Source: Podospora comata
Lineage: Eukaryota; Ascomycota; Sordariomycetes; Sordariales; Podosporaceae
Reading direction: 5' to 3'
Assembly: GCA_017354895.1 (NCBI GenBank)
Contig: CP071494.1
Span: 4,464,001 to 4,528,000, forward strand
Length of the DNA: 64,000 bases
In this document: piece after piece, positions 33,708 to 43,762 of the stretch
Numbering within the stretch: position 1 is the stretch's first letter
How the letters are laid out: every line of letters begins with the position of its first letter
Notes under the pieces: model-generated
Told to the model about the DNA's origin: nothing
The model's database searches: none
Seen by the model: only the letters and a program-made list of their open reading frames with translations
Made by a program: the position numbers and the translations under genes

Positions 33708-35044
33708 ATGCCTGCGTATGTTGTTATTCTTGATCCACATAACGCGTCTGAATGACCTGCACCTTGACGGCCAAGATTAGCTAACAACTTGTACTCTCAG
33801 TCCCGGCGACCAGCACACGAGCATTGTCAACCCTTTCGAGGACCAGAAGCCCGTGATCAATGAGTTTACAGCTCAGCAAATAGCTACTCTCCAAAGCCGG
33901 CTCGACAAGCAACTGGGTCCCGAGTACCTCTCCGTCCGCGCAGGCCCCGGCGGTTCAAAGCTCCACTACATCACCGCCGAAAAGGTCATTTCCCTCGCCA
34001 ACGAAATCTTTGGCTTCAATGGGTGGTCGTCCAGCATTCAGAACTTTCAGATCGACTTTGTCGACGAGGATCCCAAGACCTTGAAAGTAAGCCTCGGGCT
34101 TTCGGTCATTGTACGAGTGACGCTCCGCGATGGGACCTACCATGAGGACTTGGGATATGGGCACATCGAGAACTGCAGAGGAAAGGCGGCTGCGTTTGAG
34201 AAGGCAAAGAAGGAGGGGACGACTGATGCGCTCAAGCGGGCGTTGAGGCACTTTGGCAATGTGTTGGGGAACTGCATCTACGACAAGGAGTACCTGAAGA
34301 AAATCGGGAGTATAAGGGCGGCCCCGACAAAACTCAACCAAGACAACTTACATAGACACCCGGATTTTGTGAAGTCGACGACTGGGCCGGTTGCCGCACA
34401 AGTTACTGCTCCTCCACAACCTCAGCCTGCCGCACCGGCGCCGGCACCCGCAGCAGCCCCAGCTCCCGCTCCGGCCGCCGCACCGGTGATTCTATCTTGT
34501 TAGTAGCTATCTCATCTCAAAAGCTACTGTTGATCTGTGCTTACATGAACTAGCGGTTTCCGCCGAGTCGTTTGAGGATTTTCTAGGTGAGCTCGATGAG
34601 GCCGACTTTATGATTAGTGAAGAGGGTCACCCAGACGAGGTTTTTATCACCAACTCAGCATCCGATACAAGTACTGTTAGTGTCAGCGATAAGTCAGTAA
34701 GTAATGGCAGCACCGGGAATCAGATGCAACCTCCAGCAGCGAGGCCCCTTGCGAGAACTGGATCTGCTGGCACCAGTCAGTTCTCTCGGCCTCAACAGCA
34801 ACCGCAGACCCCTAATCCGATGTCACGGACAAACGCCTTCGTTGGAGCGGGTACCCAGATGAACAGTAACAACAATAATGGTCCACGGCCATCGACAGGG
34901 CAGTTCACCTCCGGGAACCAGTTCAACCAGAACCGGCCTTCCATCCAACAGAACAACAACTACAACCAACCACCTCGACTTCCTGTGGCCCAAAATGGTG
35001 CTCCCCAGACAAACGGTCAGAACAACAACACTGCCAACGGCAAT

Positions 35045-35102
<58 letters not shown>

Positions 35103-35710
35103 GCAACAGCAACAGCAACAACAACAACAACAACAACAACAACAACGCCGCTCCAGCCGTGGCCCCATCGGAGGTCGGCTTCTTCTCGGCTCGGGCAGTG
35201 AAAGACATACCGGAAGACGCCCTCGTTGCTGGCCAGGTTACTCCCCTCAAGGCAGGAATGGGCTTCAACCCCCGTGCCGAAAGCCCTTCGATTCGCAAGA
35301 CCCCCGGCATCGACCACAGCACATCCAAGCCCCTGTCAAGAAGCGGGCAGCATGTTCCCCCAACCAAGACGACCGAAACCAAACCAGCTAGCGGCCCTGT
35401 ACCACGACCAGGAGGCACGGGTGTTGTCCCATATCAACGTCCAAGCATCGCCGGAGTTACGAATCCTCAGTTAGACTCTACAAGACGGATCGGGGTACCT
35501 GGTTCAGGACCGGGTAGCCCGCTAGCGAACAGGAACCAGTACCGGCCGCCTACGATCAAGAGACCTGCCCCTGATGCCGGGAATGGCAATGGGCAACAGC
35601 AGAATGGCACGAGGGAGCCGTTGGCGGATGGGAATAAGAACGCGCCGATTGGGCAGCAGGCGAATGGGGGGTTTCCGGGACCAGAGGCCAAGAGGCCGAG
35701 GGTTGCTTAG
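33708..35710 (+). CDS. RAD52: RAD52, recombination mediator
   Basis: RAD52 loads Rad51 on RPA-coated DNA and anneals single strands during break repair. Three exons, 33708-33715, 33801-34498 and 34554-35710, give 620 residues; the first exon is only 8 nt (ATGCCTGC). The ring-forming N-terminal domain is clear: INEFTAQQIATLQSRLDKQL, EYLSVRAGPGGSKLHYI, GFNGWSSSI and KKEGTTDALKRALRHFGNVL followed by GNCIYDKEYL. An Ala/Pro repeat follows, then a joint EDFLGELDEADF. The C-terminal part, expected to bind RPA and Rad51, is disordered and holds a long Asn tract. Retention of the 55-nt second intron would stop translation one codon past the donor, leaving only the N-terminal domain. Known as mus-11 in Neurospora. 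Confidence 0.96.
33742..33747 (+). promoter_or_regulatory. Second ACGCGT element in RAD52 intron 1
   Basis: An exact ACGCGT, 34 nt past the RAD52 start codon inside the 85-nt first intron, about 200 nt from the upstream copy. Two copies in this short region are more than expected by chance. Confidence 0.35.
35042..35145 (+). repeat. AAC trinucleotide repeat coding for poly-Asn in RAD52
   Basis: A nearly pure AAC tract with a short AGC-AAC interruption encodes roughly 20 Asn, a Ser-Asn alternation, then about 10 more Asn. It lies in the disordered C-terminal half of RAD52, away from the DNA-binding domain. Such tracts vary in length between strains. Confidence 0.95.
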
Positions 35711-36646
35711 TTTTTGTTATTCTTTCATGATTTGAGACGAACCGGGGTTGGTCATCGGTTAGAGTGGGGAGCTGGGTTTGCTGTTTCTATTGCTTGTATC
35801 GTTGCTTTATACTTGCGGTGTCTTTGCTGGGAGGTATAAAACGCATCGTCACGGATGGGATGGGATTGGGTGTCATGAGCGGGCGTTTGGGACATGGGAG
35901 GGTCGGTTCTGCACGTGTTATGAGGCACAAATAGGAAGGGAGTAGTTACACATGAAAGGGTTGACACCACTTGGTGGGGAAATTTGTCAATTCAACGGTT
36001 ACTACCTCTCAATTCTTTTGTTCAGATACCTATGGACATGGTCAAGTAAAGCCCAACACTTCGCAACGGGGTCAAGTATATCGTAGCAGCCAACCTTCCA
36101 GACCCGTCCCCTTTTCCTTTCCTCCCCATAGCCCAAAAGATTGCTCTTCTCCCCAAATTCTCTTTCATAACAAACACACACGCGGAGAGAGACACATCGC
36201 CATCTTTTTTTTTTTTTTTGCTCGCTTACTCGCAGTTTGCAAGGGTATAATCGCAATGATAAAATGAAAAACCAGATTCCAAGACAGTAAATAATCCAAT
36301 CATGTGCCATGTGGCTCTCCCAACTTCAAAAAACATACACATCTACACACAAAAACTCGAGAAAAGTCCCATCCGGTTTCCATACCTTCCAACCCATTCG
36401 CAACACAAGATAAACAGATATGGTATCCCCAAACACAATTTCAACCAAAAAAAAAACATCCGTAATCAAAACATCACATCAACGACACCAAGACAGAAGC
36501 CCGTCCTGTCTCCTCTTCCATCCCCTCGTCTTTATTATCTTTGTTTTTAACAGCTTAAAAAGTATCCGTATCCTGCAAGTTCATCGTCCCAAAGGTATCT
36601 AATCTCCTGTCAGCTCCGATCCAACTTTTTCGTCCATCTGCAGTCA
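35711..36646. other. Convergent intergenic region
   Basis: This separates the ends of RAD52 and the minus-strand 1798-residue gene. It contains a T15 run at 36207-36221 and A-rich stretches near 36450. No coding sequence or RNA gene is seen. Confidence 0.5.
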
Positions 36647-39600
36647 TTACATACCTCTCTTCCTGCTCCTCTGCTGGCTCCCCTGCTGTCTCTCGTCATC
36701 CTCAAAATCACTCCCCAACGGGCTAGCGACACCCCCGCTCCGCCCAGTAGGCGTCATCGGTCTCGGCCCAGACGGCCGCCTGCCAACCTGCGTCTGCGCA
36801 CCAGTCAAGTTCCTGTTCTCGGGCTTGGGGCTGCGCTGGCCCTCGCTGATGTAGCTGGCAGTAGGCACGCCATGCGTCATGGTGCCGTACCCGCTCTCAA
36901 CGCTGTGGTGAGGGAGGGGGCTCCCCTTTTGGAGCTTGCTGACCCTCTTGTTCTGGATGGGGGTGCCACCGCGGACCAGGCCGCCACCGCCGGGGCTGTT
37001 GGGGATGACGTCGTTAAGGGGCTCCTTGGGGGGGCGAGGGGGACCACCAGAGGTGGCAGTCATGTTCTGGGCAGCGGGTGACTGCGACCACATTTGTTGG
37101 TATTCCTGGGTGGCTGAACCGTAGCTGTCCCGGTTGGGGTTGCGAGGGAAGCGGTTGAGGCTCGTGGCGGAGCCAGCCCAGTCGGCCGACTTGGGGGACA
37201 TGGGAGTGTCATAGCCCAGGGCTTGGGACTCGAGGGCGGCCTTGAAGCGCTCAGTCTGTCCCTGACGAGGCTGAGGGTGCTGAAGGTTGAGCGAGTCGCG
37301 ATGAGCCTTGTACTTAGGGTCCTCGGGCGTCCCGGGGACCATGGTGATCCAATTAGCAGTAGGGGGCCCGCCCGGAATGGGCTGGTTGTAGAGATCCTCA
37401 TCGTGATAGGTCTGCTGCTGTTGTTGCTGGAACCCACCCTCGCTCAAGTCCTGTGCGGAGAAGCCACTGTGGAGCTTGTCGGTTTGGGGGGCTTGTCCGG
37501 ACGCAAGCTGGTAGTTCTCAGAGTAGTGATCCAGGGACCCCGAGCGAGATGGTCCAGTGGGAAGGTTGAGTTCCTCAGTCTTGGTGGACTGCTTGCTGAG
37601 GCGAGACTCGGCCACGCCGCTGGACGCGGTGGTTTCAGACCAGCGCGAAATCTTGGGGATACGGAACCAGCTGGACCGGGACTTCTTCTTGCCTTCCTCG
37701 GTCCGAGGCGTATTCTCGTTGCTCATGGAGGCTTGCGCCTGAGCTGGTGCCTGTGGCGGAGTAGCCATTGGCACAGACTCGGCACGCTGAATATTTGCTG
37801 GGGTCATGAGCATGTCATTGTTGTCGTAGTTGACGCTCTCATTCCCTCCACGAGCATCATACTCTTCCTCACTGTCCTCGGGAACGGTGCTAATTCTGTG
37901 TCCCGAAGTCATGCGGTCGTAGCCAGGCTTCACAGATGTTCCGCGAGATTGCAGCGAGAAGTGAGACTGTGATGGGTGGCTCGCTGTCGAAGTACCAGCG
38001 TGGCCCTCTGGCTCATAGCCGTGGTCCTGCTCATACTGGCCTTCTGGCTGGAGGTGGAAGGATGATCGGTCGTCCTGAATAGCTCGCTGTTGTCCAGGCA
38101 CGGTTTGCGCCTTGAGAACGTCCACTTCGGTCAACAACTGGTTCAGCATATCCTCGATCCTGCCGAGGTCGTTGGTTCCCTTGGCTCCCAACCCCAACAG
38201 GGCACGGCGGAAGATGCTTCTCTTCTTGGCATTGATATCATCGCCATTAACCGAGCCACCCTGGATCGAGCGAGCCGCGGTGCTGCCGGGGTACGGTCGT
38301 GGGCCATTGATGGCGCGAGTGACGCTCTTGTCAGTGTTCTCCTTGACTTCGGTGATGATGACGTCTTCGGTATCTGCCAACAGCTTCTTGAGATCCTCAA
38401 AGTTGTTGCGCATCTCGGTAGCAGAGCGGACAAGGGTGACCAGAATCTCGGTATCCCTTGCGCTGCGCTGCGCGTCCCTAACCATCAAGTGCTGCATGAG
38501 AGCCATAATATCTCTTGATTCGATGTTGTCCATGCCCATCCCGGTGGCAGGATCGTACATTGGCGAAGCAATGCCCTGAGACATGCCGCTAAGGTGGCGT
38601 GGGTTGCCATGATTGTAGAATGGATCATCCAACGCCCCACCCGGTCCACGAGTGGCAAGCCCGAAATCAACACCCTTTCCTTTGTCCTGGACGTCAGGTG
38701 TCTTGTTGGGGCCTTGGGAAATATAGCCCTCGTCGACCTTGAGCCCGAGTGGGCTACGGGTGCCATAGTCATCGTAAGCAGCGTCGAATCCATTGCCTCC
38801 GAGCCCAGGGAGGTTGGCGATGGGGCTGGTTCCCTCATAAGGATTTGTGACCAGGGTGTCACGCTTGCGATCTTCGGAGGTGCGATACCATTCGTCGTGC
38901 TCTTGGCTAACCTGTCGGCTGTGATTTTGGGCCATGGCCATGCCAGCAGCAGCACCGAGTGCAGCGGCGCCGGCAATAACAAAATTTCCTCCGTTGCCCT
39001 TTTGCTGCGCAGGCGAACCATCGAGGGGTTCGTAGTCGATGTCATCATCAGGTGGGTACTGAGCACGCTGCCGAGGCGTGGCTTCCTCAGGCCACTGGCC
39101 TTCCTCGTCACGGCCGCCATCATCGTCAAGGAGAGATGGGTTAGTCAGAAGATCATCCTCATACCCCCAATCCAAAATTTCTGGCATGAGCTCGTTTTGA
39201 TTCGGTATATAGCTCGAAGCCATTGTTGGTTTCTCATGCTCGCTGCCAAGCTTCTCGGTGCTGAGTGATGGATCAATTCCAGGACGTGGTCCATTTTGTG
39301 TGCGCTCCTTGAAAGAGCGGTTGCGCTGGACACCAGCACCCTCCCATGCTTGCTCTTCCTGAGTCTCCTGCTGTCCCTTCCCGTTCTGCGCCCGGAGAGC
39401 AGCTGCAGCGGCATCCACCGCACGGCTGGCAATCGCAGCTTCTGATACTGTTGGGGACTGGCGGTAGGTAGTGTTCTGTGGAACCTTGCGCCCATACTCA
39501 TCAAGCTCATACTGTACGAACTCGCGAGACCGCTGGCCTTCTGAAGCTTGGCTGACCACGGAGCGCTTGGTTGGGCTACCGAGCTGTCGGTCAATTTCCT

Positions 39601-42043
39601 CGTCAAGAGTCGCCATGGATTCACGGCCTTGGTAAAGCTTGTCCGAGTCCACCGTCAAAGCTGATCCTTCCAACATCGAGGCGTCGATGAGGGATGCGAC
39701 ATTGGACTCGATGCCGACAGGGTGCACAAAGGCTGGATTCAACGCAACAGCACGTACAGCCTGGCCCGAGGTTACGCGGTCGAGTTCGCTGCCGGCGGGG
39801 CTTGGTCCTTGGGTTTGGTCGACGTTGGAGCTCCTCACGCTTCGGTCGTCGTCGTCGTAGCCTGCAAAATTGCGATTCATTGCTCCTCCATCCTGGCGTG
39901 GAGACTTGTTGGCTGTGGAAATTTCCGAGTCGATAGTGCGGTGGGTAGCTCTCGAATCCCGGTTTGGCCCTACGTCGCTACCAGCTTCCGTATATCCCGA
40001 GACACTGGGGATAGGGCTGAGGCCCCGACGTTCGGGTTGATAGGGGACGTATTTGAGGGGTGGAGGTACGTCTTGGGTGCTGTAATAATCGTATGGGTTG
40101 GGTGGATATTGTGGGGACGGCTCCTCGTCCTCGTCGTCGTACTCTTCGTCCTGAAATTGCCGCGCATGGCGAGAAGGGACTTTCTTGCCATTGTCATCAA
40201 GAACATACTGGTCAGGATCACCAGTGCGTTGACGGGGTAACGCCTTGAGGTCTCCGTGCGAGAGGTTAGCGTGTTGGGCTCCCAGGGCTTGTAGAGTGTT
40301 GACAGGGGTCCTGGTGGGAGTCGGCGTCGACTCTGACGAAATCGGCCCTTGGGTCAAATCACGAACAGGGGTGAGCTCCTCGCTGGCCGAGTGGGGTCTG
40401 TCGGTATCGGCCGACAAAATGGATGCCCTTGTCACATCCGAGGCGTTGACATCACTCATCAGAGGCATCGGTGGGGCTGGAGGTGCAAGCAGGTCCGAGT
40501 CTTCATACTGGTCGAACGCTTGTTGTTCAGAACTGCGATTTCGTCTCTCGTCCCTTCGTCGTCTCCTTGACCGTTGCTTGTCTTCTGAAGGGGAACCAAA
40601 CGCCTCGTGTGCAGCAACGGCGGCAGCGCCCAAAGCGGCCCCGGCGGCTGCAACTTTCAGGGGCTCAATGCTGCGAACTGGTGTGTTATCGAGGTCATGG
40701 GAGTCTTCTACTGATTCGTGGCTGAGAGCGCTGCTGTCGTCGAAGTCGTTATTTCGTGCCTCTCGGTCTCGTCTCTCCTTGCTGGTCTTGAGGCTGTCGC
40801 GGGGTGTCAGCATCTTGTCGGTGCCATTGGACCGTCGTTTGTCGCTCGCATAATCATCCCTCGACGCTGATGTAGCGCTGGATGTCGTGGAATCGCGCCG
40901 GCTTCCTCGCCGGCTCTGTTCTCGCTTGAGGGCGTTGAGTTCTGGTAGAATGAGGCGGCGAATGGCATCCTCCACTGTCTCCAAAAGTTTCGGATTATTG
41001 ATGGACGATGTCTTTGAGGCGCCAGATCTGATGGAGTGCTGGTCCACGGACCGATGACTGGGGGCGAGAGCCGATGAAACCATGCTGGAGTCGGCCACTG
41101 ACACCATGGACTCTGGGTGTCCTTTACTTGACCTCCTACTTGACCGATCCGCATACTTGTCATCCTTGCTGACACTGCTCGTCCGACTCTTGCTAGACTT
41201 GTGCTTACTGCGGTCCCTCTCCTTGTCTCGAGACCTAGTAACAACCACCCTTTCGCGGCCTCCTTCTCGTGTCCGGGACTTTTCAGAGGCGGCTGTGGCG
41301 CTCGCGGCGGCACCCATGCCGACGGCAGCAGCTGCTACATAATCCGGGCTCTTGGAGTCAGATGCTCTGAATGAGGTGGTCCCGCCAGATCCATCGAGGA
41401 AGCTGTCGGTTGGTATGGCCGAAATGTCACTCATGTTGCCGCCTGTGTAACTGGCCTTGCTACCATCAGCAGCCGGTATGAGAGGGCTCGCCGGGCGGCG
41501 GCGGCGAGCACCTCGTTCAATTTCGATGTCAATGGGGTTTCGACTAACGTTGCTCTCCTCTGTGGCTGAAGCATATGAGCTGGCGTCTTCAAGATCGTTG
41601 CTGATGGCCGACAGCGTCTCGGCAGCAGAGCGGCGACCGCCGCTCGCTTTTCTCGATGATCTTGACTCGGTGATCCGAATGTGGTCTCCGTCGGAGCCCC
41701 TGCTGCTGCGACGTTTGCTGCTTGGTGTCAAGCGGACTCGAACACTGGGTTTGCGCGAGTCGGCCGACGCCGAGTTGCCGCTGGTGCTCTTCCCACCTTC
41801 GAAGTACTCGATCAGGAGAGATGTCTGCGATTTGCTTGCGCGATGCCCCGCTCGGATAGTTACGGGTGTACCATCATCTGGGATGGAATAAGAGGACTTT
41901 TCGTCTCCGGGGGCAGATACCTCGCTGCCAAGTTCGGTCCCCAGGTCAGTCCCGGTCGGCGCTGCAGTGTGGATGGTCGATTCGGTCTCTGTGGGCACTG
42001 GCAATGGCGGCGGCCGGCTAGACTTCTTCGTGTCTACACCCAT
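36647..42043 (-). CDS. Large serine-rich disordered protein, 1798 residues, unknown function
   Basis: A single uninterrupted frame of 1799 codons. I start at the ATG at 42043 (MGVDTKKSSRPPPLPVP); ten more codons are open upstream but begin with TTG. Most of it is low complexity, rich in Ser, Arg, Asp, Glu and Pro. Two parts look ordered: a helix at about 348-372 (NPKLLETVEDAIRRLILPEL) and a helical block at about 1165-1315 (RDIMALMQHLMVRDAQRSAR, EILVTLVRSATEMRNNFEDL, RIEDMLNQLLTEVDVLKAQ). Three short Ala/Gly-rich hydrophobic segments occur near 234-254, 460-478 and 1021-1037 (VIAGAAALGAAAGMAMAQ), like glycine zippers. It ends in a basic SRKRGM. It resembles fungal scaffold proteins in composition only; I assign no function. 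Confidence 0.85.
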   Translation of the reverse strand: MGVDTKKSSRPPPLPVPTETESTIHTAAPTGTDLGTELGSEVSAPGDEKSSYSIPDDGTPVTIRAGHRASKSQTSLLIEYFEGGKSTSGNSASADSRKPSVRVRLTPSSKRRSSRGSDGDHIRITESRSSRKASGGRRSAAETLSAISNDLEDASSYASATEESNVSRNPIDIEIERGARRRRPASPLIPAADGSKASYTGGNMSDISAIPTDSFLDGSGGTTSFRASDSKSPDYVAAAAVGMGAAASATAASEKSRTREGGRERVVVTRSRDKERDRSKHKSSKSRTSSVSKDDKYADRSSRRSSKGHPESMVSVADSSMVSSALAPSHRSVDQHSIRSGASKTSSINNPKLLETVEDAIRRLILPELNALKREQSRRGSRRDSTTSSATSASRDDYASDKRRSNGTDKMLTPRDSLKTSKERRDREARNNDFDDSSALSHESVEDSHDLDNTPVRSIEPLKVAAAGAALGAAAVAAHEAFGSPSEDKQRSRRRRRDERRNRSSEQQAFDQYEDSDLLAPPAPPMPLMSDVNASDVTRASILSADTDRPHSASEELTPVRDLTQGPISSESTPTPTRTPVNTLQALGAQHANLSHGDLKALPRQRTGDPDQYVLDDNGKKVPSRHARQFQDEEYDDEDEEPSPQYPPNPYDYYSTQDVPPPLKYVPYQPERRGLSPIPSVSGYTEAGSDVGPNRDSRATHRTIDSEISTANKSPRQDGGAMNRNFAGYDDDDRSVRSSNVDQTQGPSPAGSELDRVTSGQAVRAVALNPAFVHPVGIESNVASLIDASMLEGSALTVDSDKLYQGRESMATLDEEIDRQLGSPTKRSVVSQASEGQRSREFVQYELDEYGRKVPQNTTYRQSPTVSEAAIASRAVDAAAAALRAQNGKGQQETQEEQAWEGAGVQRNRSFKERTQNGPRPGIDPSLSTEKLGSEHEKPTMASSYIPNQNELMPEILDWGYEDDLLTNPSLLDDDGGRDEEGQWPEEATPRQRAQYPPDDDIDYEPLDGSPAQQKGNGGNFVIAGAAALGAAAGMAMAQNHSRQVSQEHDEWYRTSEDRKRDTLVTNPYEGTSPIANLPGLGGNGFDAAYDDYGTRSPLGLKVDEGYISQGPNKTPDVQDKGKGVDFGLATRGPGGALDDPFYNHGNPRHLSGMSQGIASPMYDPATGMGMDNIESRDIMALMQHLMVRDAQRSARDTEILVTLVRSATEMRNNFEDLKKLLADTEDVIITEVKENTDKSVTRAINGPRPYPGSTAARSIQGGSVNGDDINAKKRSIFRRALLGLGAKGTNDLGRIEDMLNQLLTEVDVLKAQTVPGQQRAIQDDRSSFHLQPEGQYEQDHGYEPEGHAGTSTASHPSQSHFSLQSRGTSVKPGYDRMTSGHRISTVPEDSEEEYDARGGNESVNYDNNDMLMTPANIQRAESVPMATPPQAPAQAQASMSNENTPRTEEGKKKSRSSWFRIPKISRWSETTASSGVAESRLSKQSTKTEELNLPTGPSRSGSLDHYSENYQLASGQAPQTDKLHSGFSAQDLSEGGFQQQQQQTYHDEDLYNQPIPGGPPTANWITMVPGTPEDPKYKAHRDSLNLQHPQPRQGQTERFKAALESQALGYDTPMSPKSADWAGSATSLNRFPRNPNRDSYGSATQEYQQMWSQSPAAQNMTATSGGPPRPPKEPLNDVIPNSPGGGGLVRGGTPIQNKRVSKLQKGSPLPHHSVESGYGTMTHGVPTASYISEGQRSPKPENRNLTGAQTQVGRRPSGPRPMTPTGRSGGVASPLGSDFEDDERQQGSQQRSRKRGM

Positions 42044-43544
42044 GATGGCGTGTAATGTGTGTTGTGAGCCCAAAGGGGTGTTGGTGTGGTATTAGGTGTC
42101 AACAGTGGCCCCTGTGTTGTTGCCCAATTATTACTCCCAGGTTGGGGAACCCCCTTACGTATGGAGGAGGACGGCCAGAGAAGGGGGGGGATGAAACACA
42201 GGAATAATCGCGGGAAACGGCAACGATGTGTTGGCCAGCCAGAAAGCGTCGCCTATTAACAGTCGCAGTCCAGAATCATCAGAATGCGGGAATGTCTGCA
42301 GGAAATGTGGAATATGTGAGCAATGAGGGATCGCGTAGGCAGGAGGAGGCACGCACCCAAGGCACGAAATGCAGCTAGGTTCGCCGATGATAGGGCAGGA
42401 GGGAGGGCAGTAGGGCAGAAAGAGACTCCTGACAGGCTGCACGAGGCAGTATCAGGATGTGGAAGTGTCGCTGGCTGCTGGGACGTACGAGCAGAGAAGC
42501 AGAACAGGTGCACAGAATCGATGGGGCCGAGTAGCGGGCGGCCTGTCGAAGGAGAAAAAGTGAGTGGCGGCGCAACGAGACGGACGGCTGTTGTTGATAG
42601 GAGCAAGGCGGACAGGGATTCTCTGGGCAGCGGGGCAGTTTGCGTCGATAAACAGAACCTGGAAGTCAACTTCCTGTTCGTCGTTTTCGAAATCAATTAT
42701 TTTTTCTTCGTTTCGGTTGAGTGTATGTACAGAGAAAGGGGTTGCTGCAGGCGATATGCAACCTCCTGCTGGTGTCGGCTGGAGAGGGCGGTGGGATGCG
42801 AGGCGATGGGAAGAAGATGGAAGACGGCGGCGGGATAGGCGGTGGCCTCCTCGAAGCTAGCTTGTACAAAGTAGGTCCTCCAAGCTCGAATCCAATGCCG
42901 AGCTCGAGCGGTTTTGGGGGCGGATCCAGAGGACTGGTCGCAATGTGATGCGCACACCTGGCCTTCTTGGATTCTTCTCTGGCAGGAAGCGGACCTCGGA
43001 CACAGGCTGGGTGACTGGCAGAGCCTATGGGAGACTTTGTTGTTGTCCAGGAGCGGCTGGGATTGCTCGAGGTGCTTGATGTGCTGGCGCTGCTTCAAGG
43101 GCCCAGCCAATTGCGCGTGGAGTCTGGGGTCGGTGGTGCAGCGAGGTGCAGACAAGCTTGCAACGGGACGGCGGAGCAGCAAGAGACAGACGAGACGAGG
43201 CTGCTGCTGCGGAGTCGAGGGGGGAGAAATCGAGCAAAAACCGCACACCAGCCGCCAACGGTGTCGGTTCCACCGTACTTTCTTGAGCAGCAGCGTACAA
43301 GATCGTTGGTGAGATGGAGATGTCTGCGATATGGTAAACGGGAGAGAAGCTTGGAGGGGGTTTGTTGACATTGACTTTGCTGCCAAGGACATCAGCAGGC
43401 CTGACCACCAAGTGAGCAGGACCCGACTAGGTGCTAGGTGACAGGACGGGGGCTGGGGGATTTATCGGATGGGCTCCACAGTGACGGTTTATGGTAGCAC
43501 GGAGGTACAGAACGGACAATTGCCCTGAGCGACCGGGGCAAGTG

Positions 43545-43585
43545 CCCCTTAGCCCAGATGCCTGGCTCCTTCCACACCTAAGGGG
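43545..43585. repeat. Inverted repeat CCCCTTAG / CTAAGGGG
   Basis: An 8-base perfect stem (43545-43552 with 43578-43585) with a 25-base loop, standing about 45 bases to the left of an AT-rich island. It could be a terminus of a small element or a regulatory hairpin; no flanking target duplication was recognised. Confidence 0.5.
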
Positions 43586-43630
43586 TGGCCTCGCTTATCC
43601 TATTAGTCAGCATTAAGCCATCTTCGCCAC

Positions 43631-43762
43631 CGTATAATTTACTATCGTTGCTTTTAATTACCGGCTACTTATATAAACTATTAACTACTATATAAACTAT
43701 TATTTATTACATAAATTATTAATTATTTACTTACTATATTACTTACTATGTTACTTATCTAT
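43631..43762. repeat. AT-rich island with short direct repeats
   Basis: This stretch is strongly A/T-rich and sharply bounded by normal sequence. A 14-base unit (TATATAAACTATTA) occurs twice, at 43670 and 43689, and ACTTACTATRTTAC is repeated near 43729-43755. Such islands in Sordariomycetes are often relics of repeats altered by repeat-induced point mutation, but no element family can be recognised here. Confidence 0.6.

Noticed and set aside
34823-35418. Poly-Val and poly-Leu frames opposite RAD52
   Set aside because: Antisense readings of the AAC repeat.
42034-42073. TTG-initiated extension of the 1798-residue protein
   Set aside because: The upstream codons start with TTG; the first ATG at 42043 is the more likely start.
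42256-43392. 231-codon minus-strand frame upstream of the large gene
   Set aside because: Ser/Pro/Leu-rich with no start in good context; fits a long pyrimidine-rich leader better than a gene.
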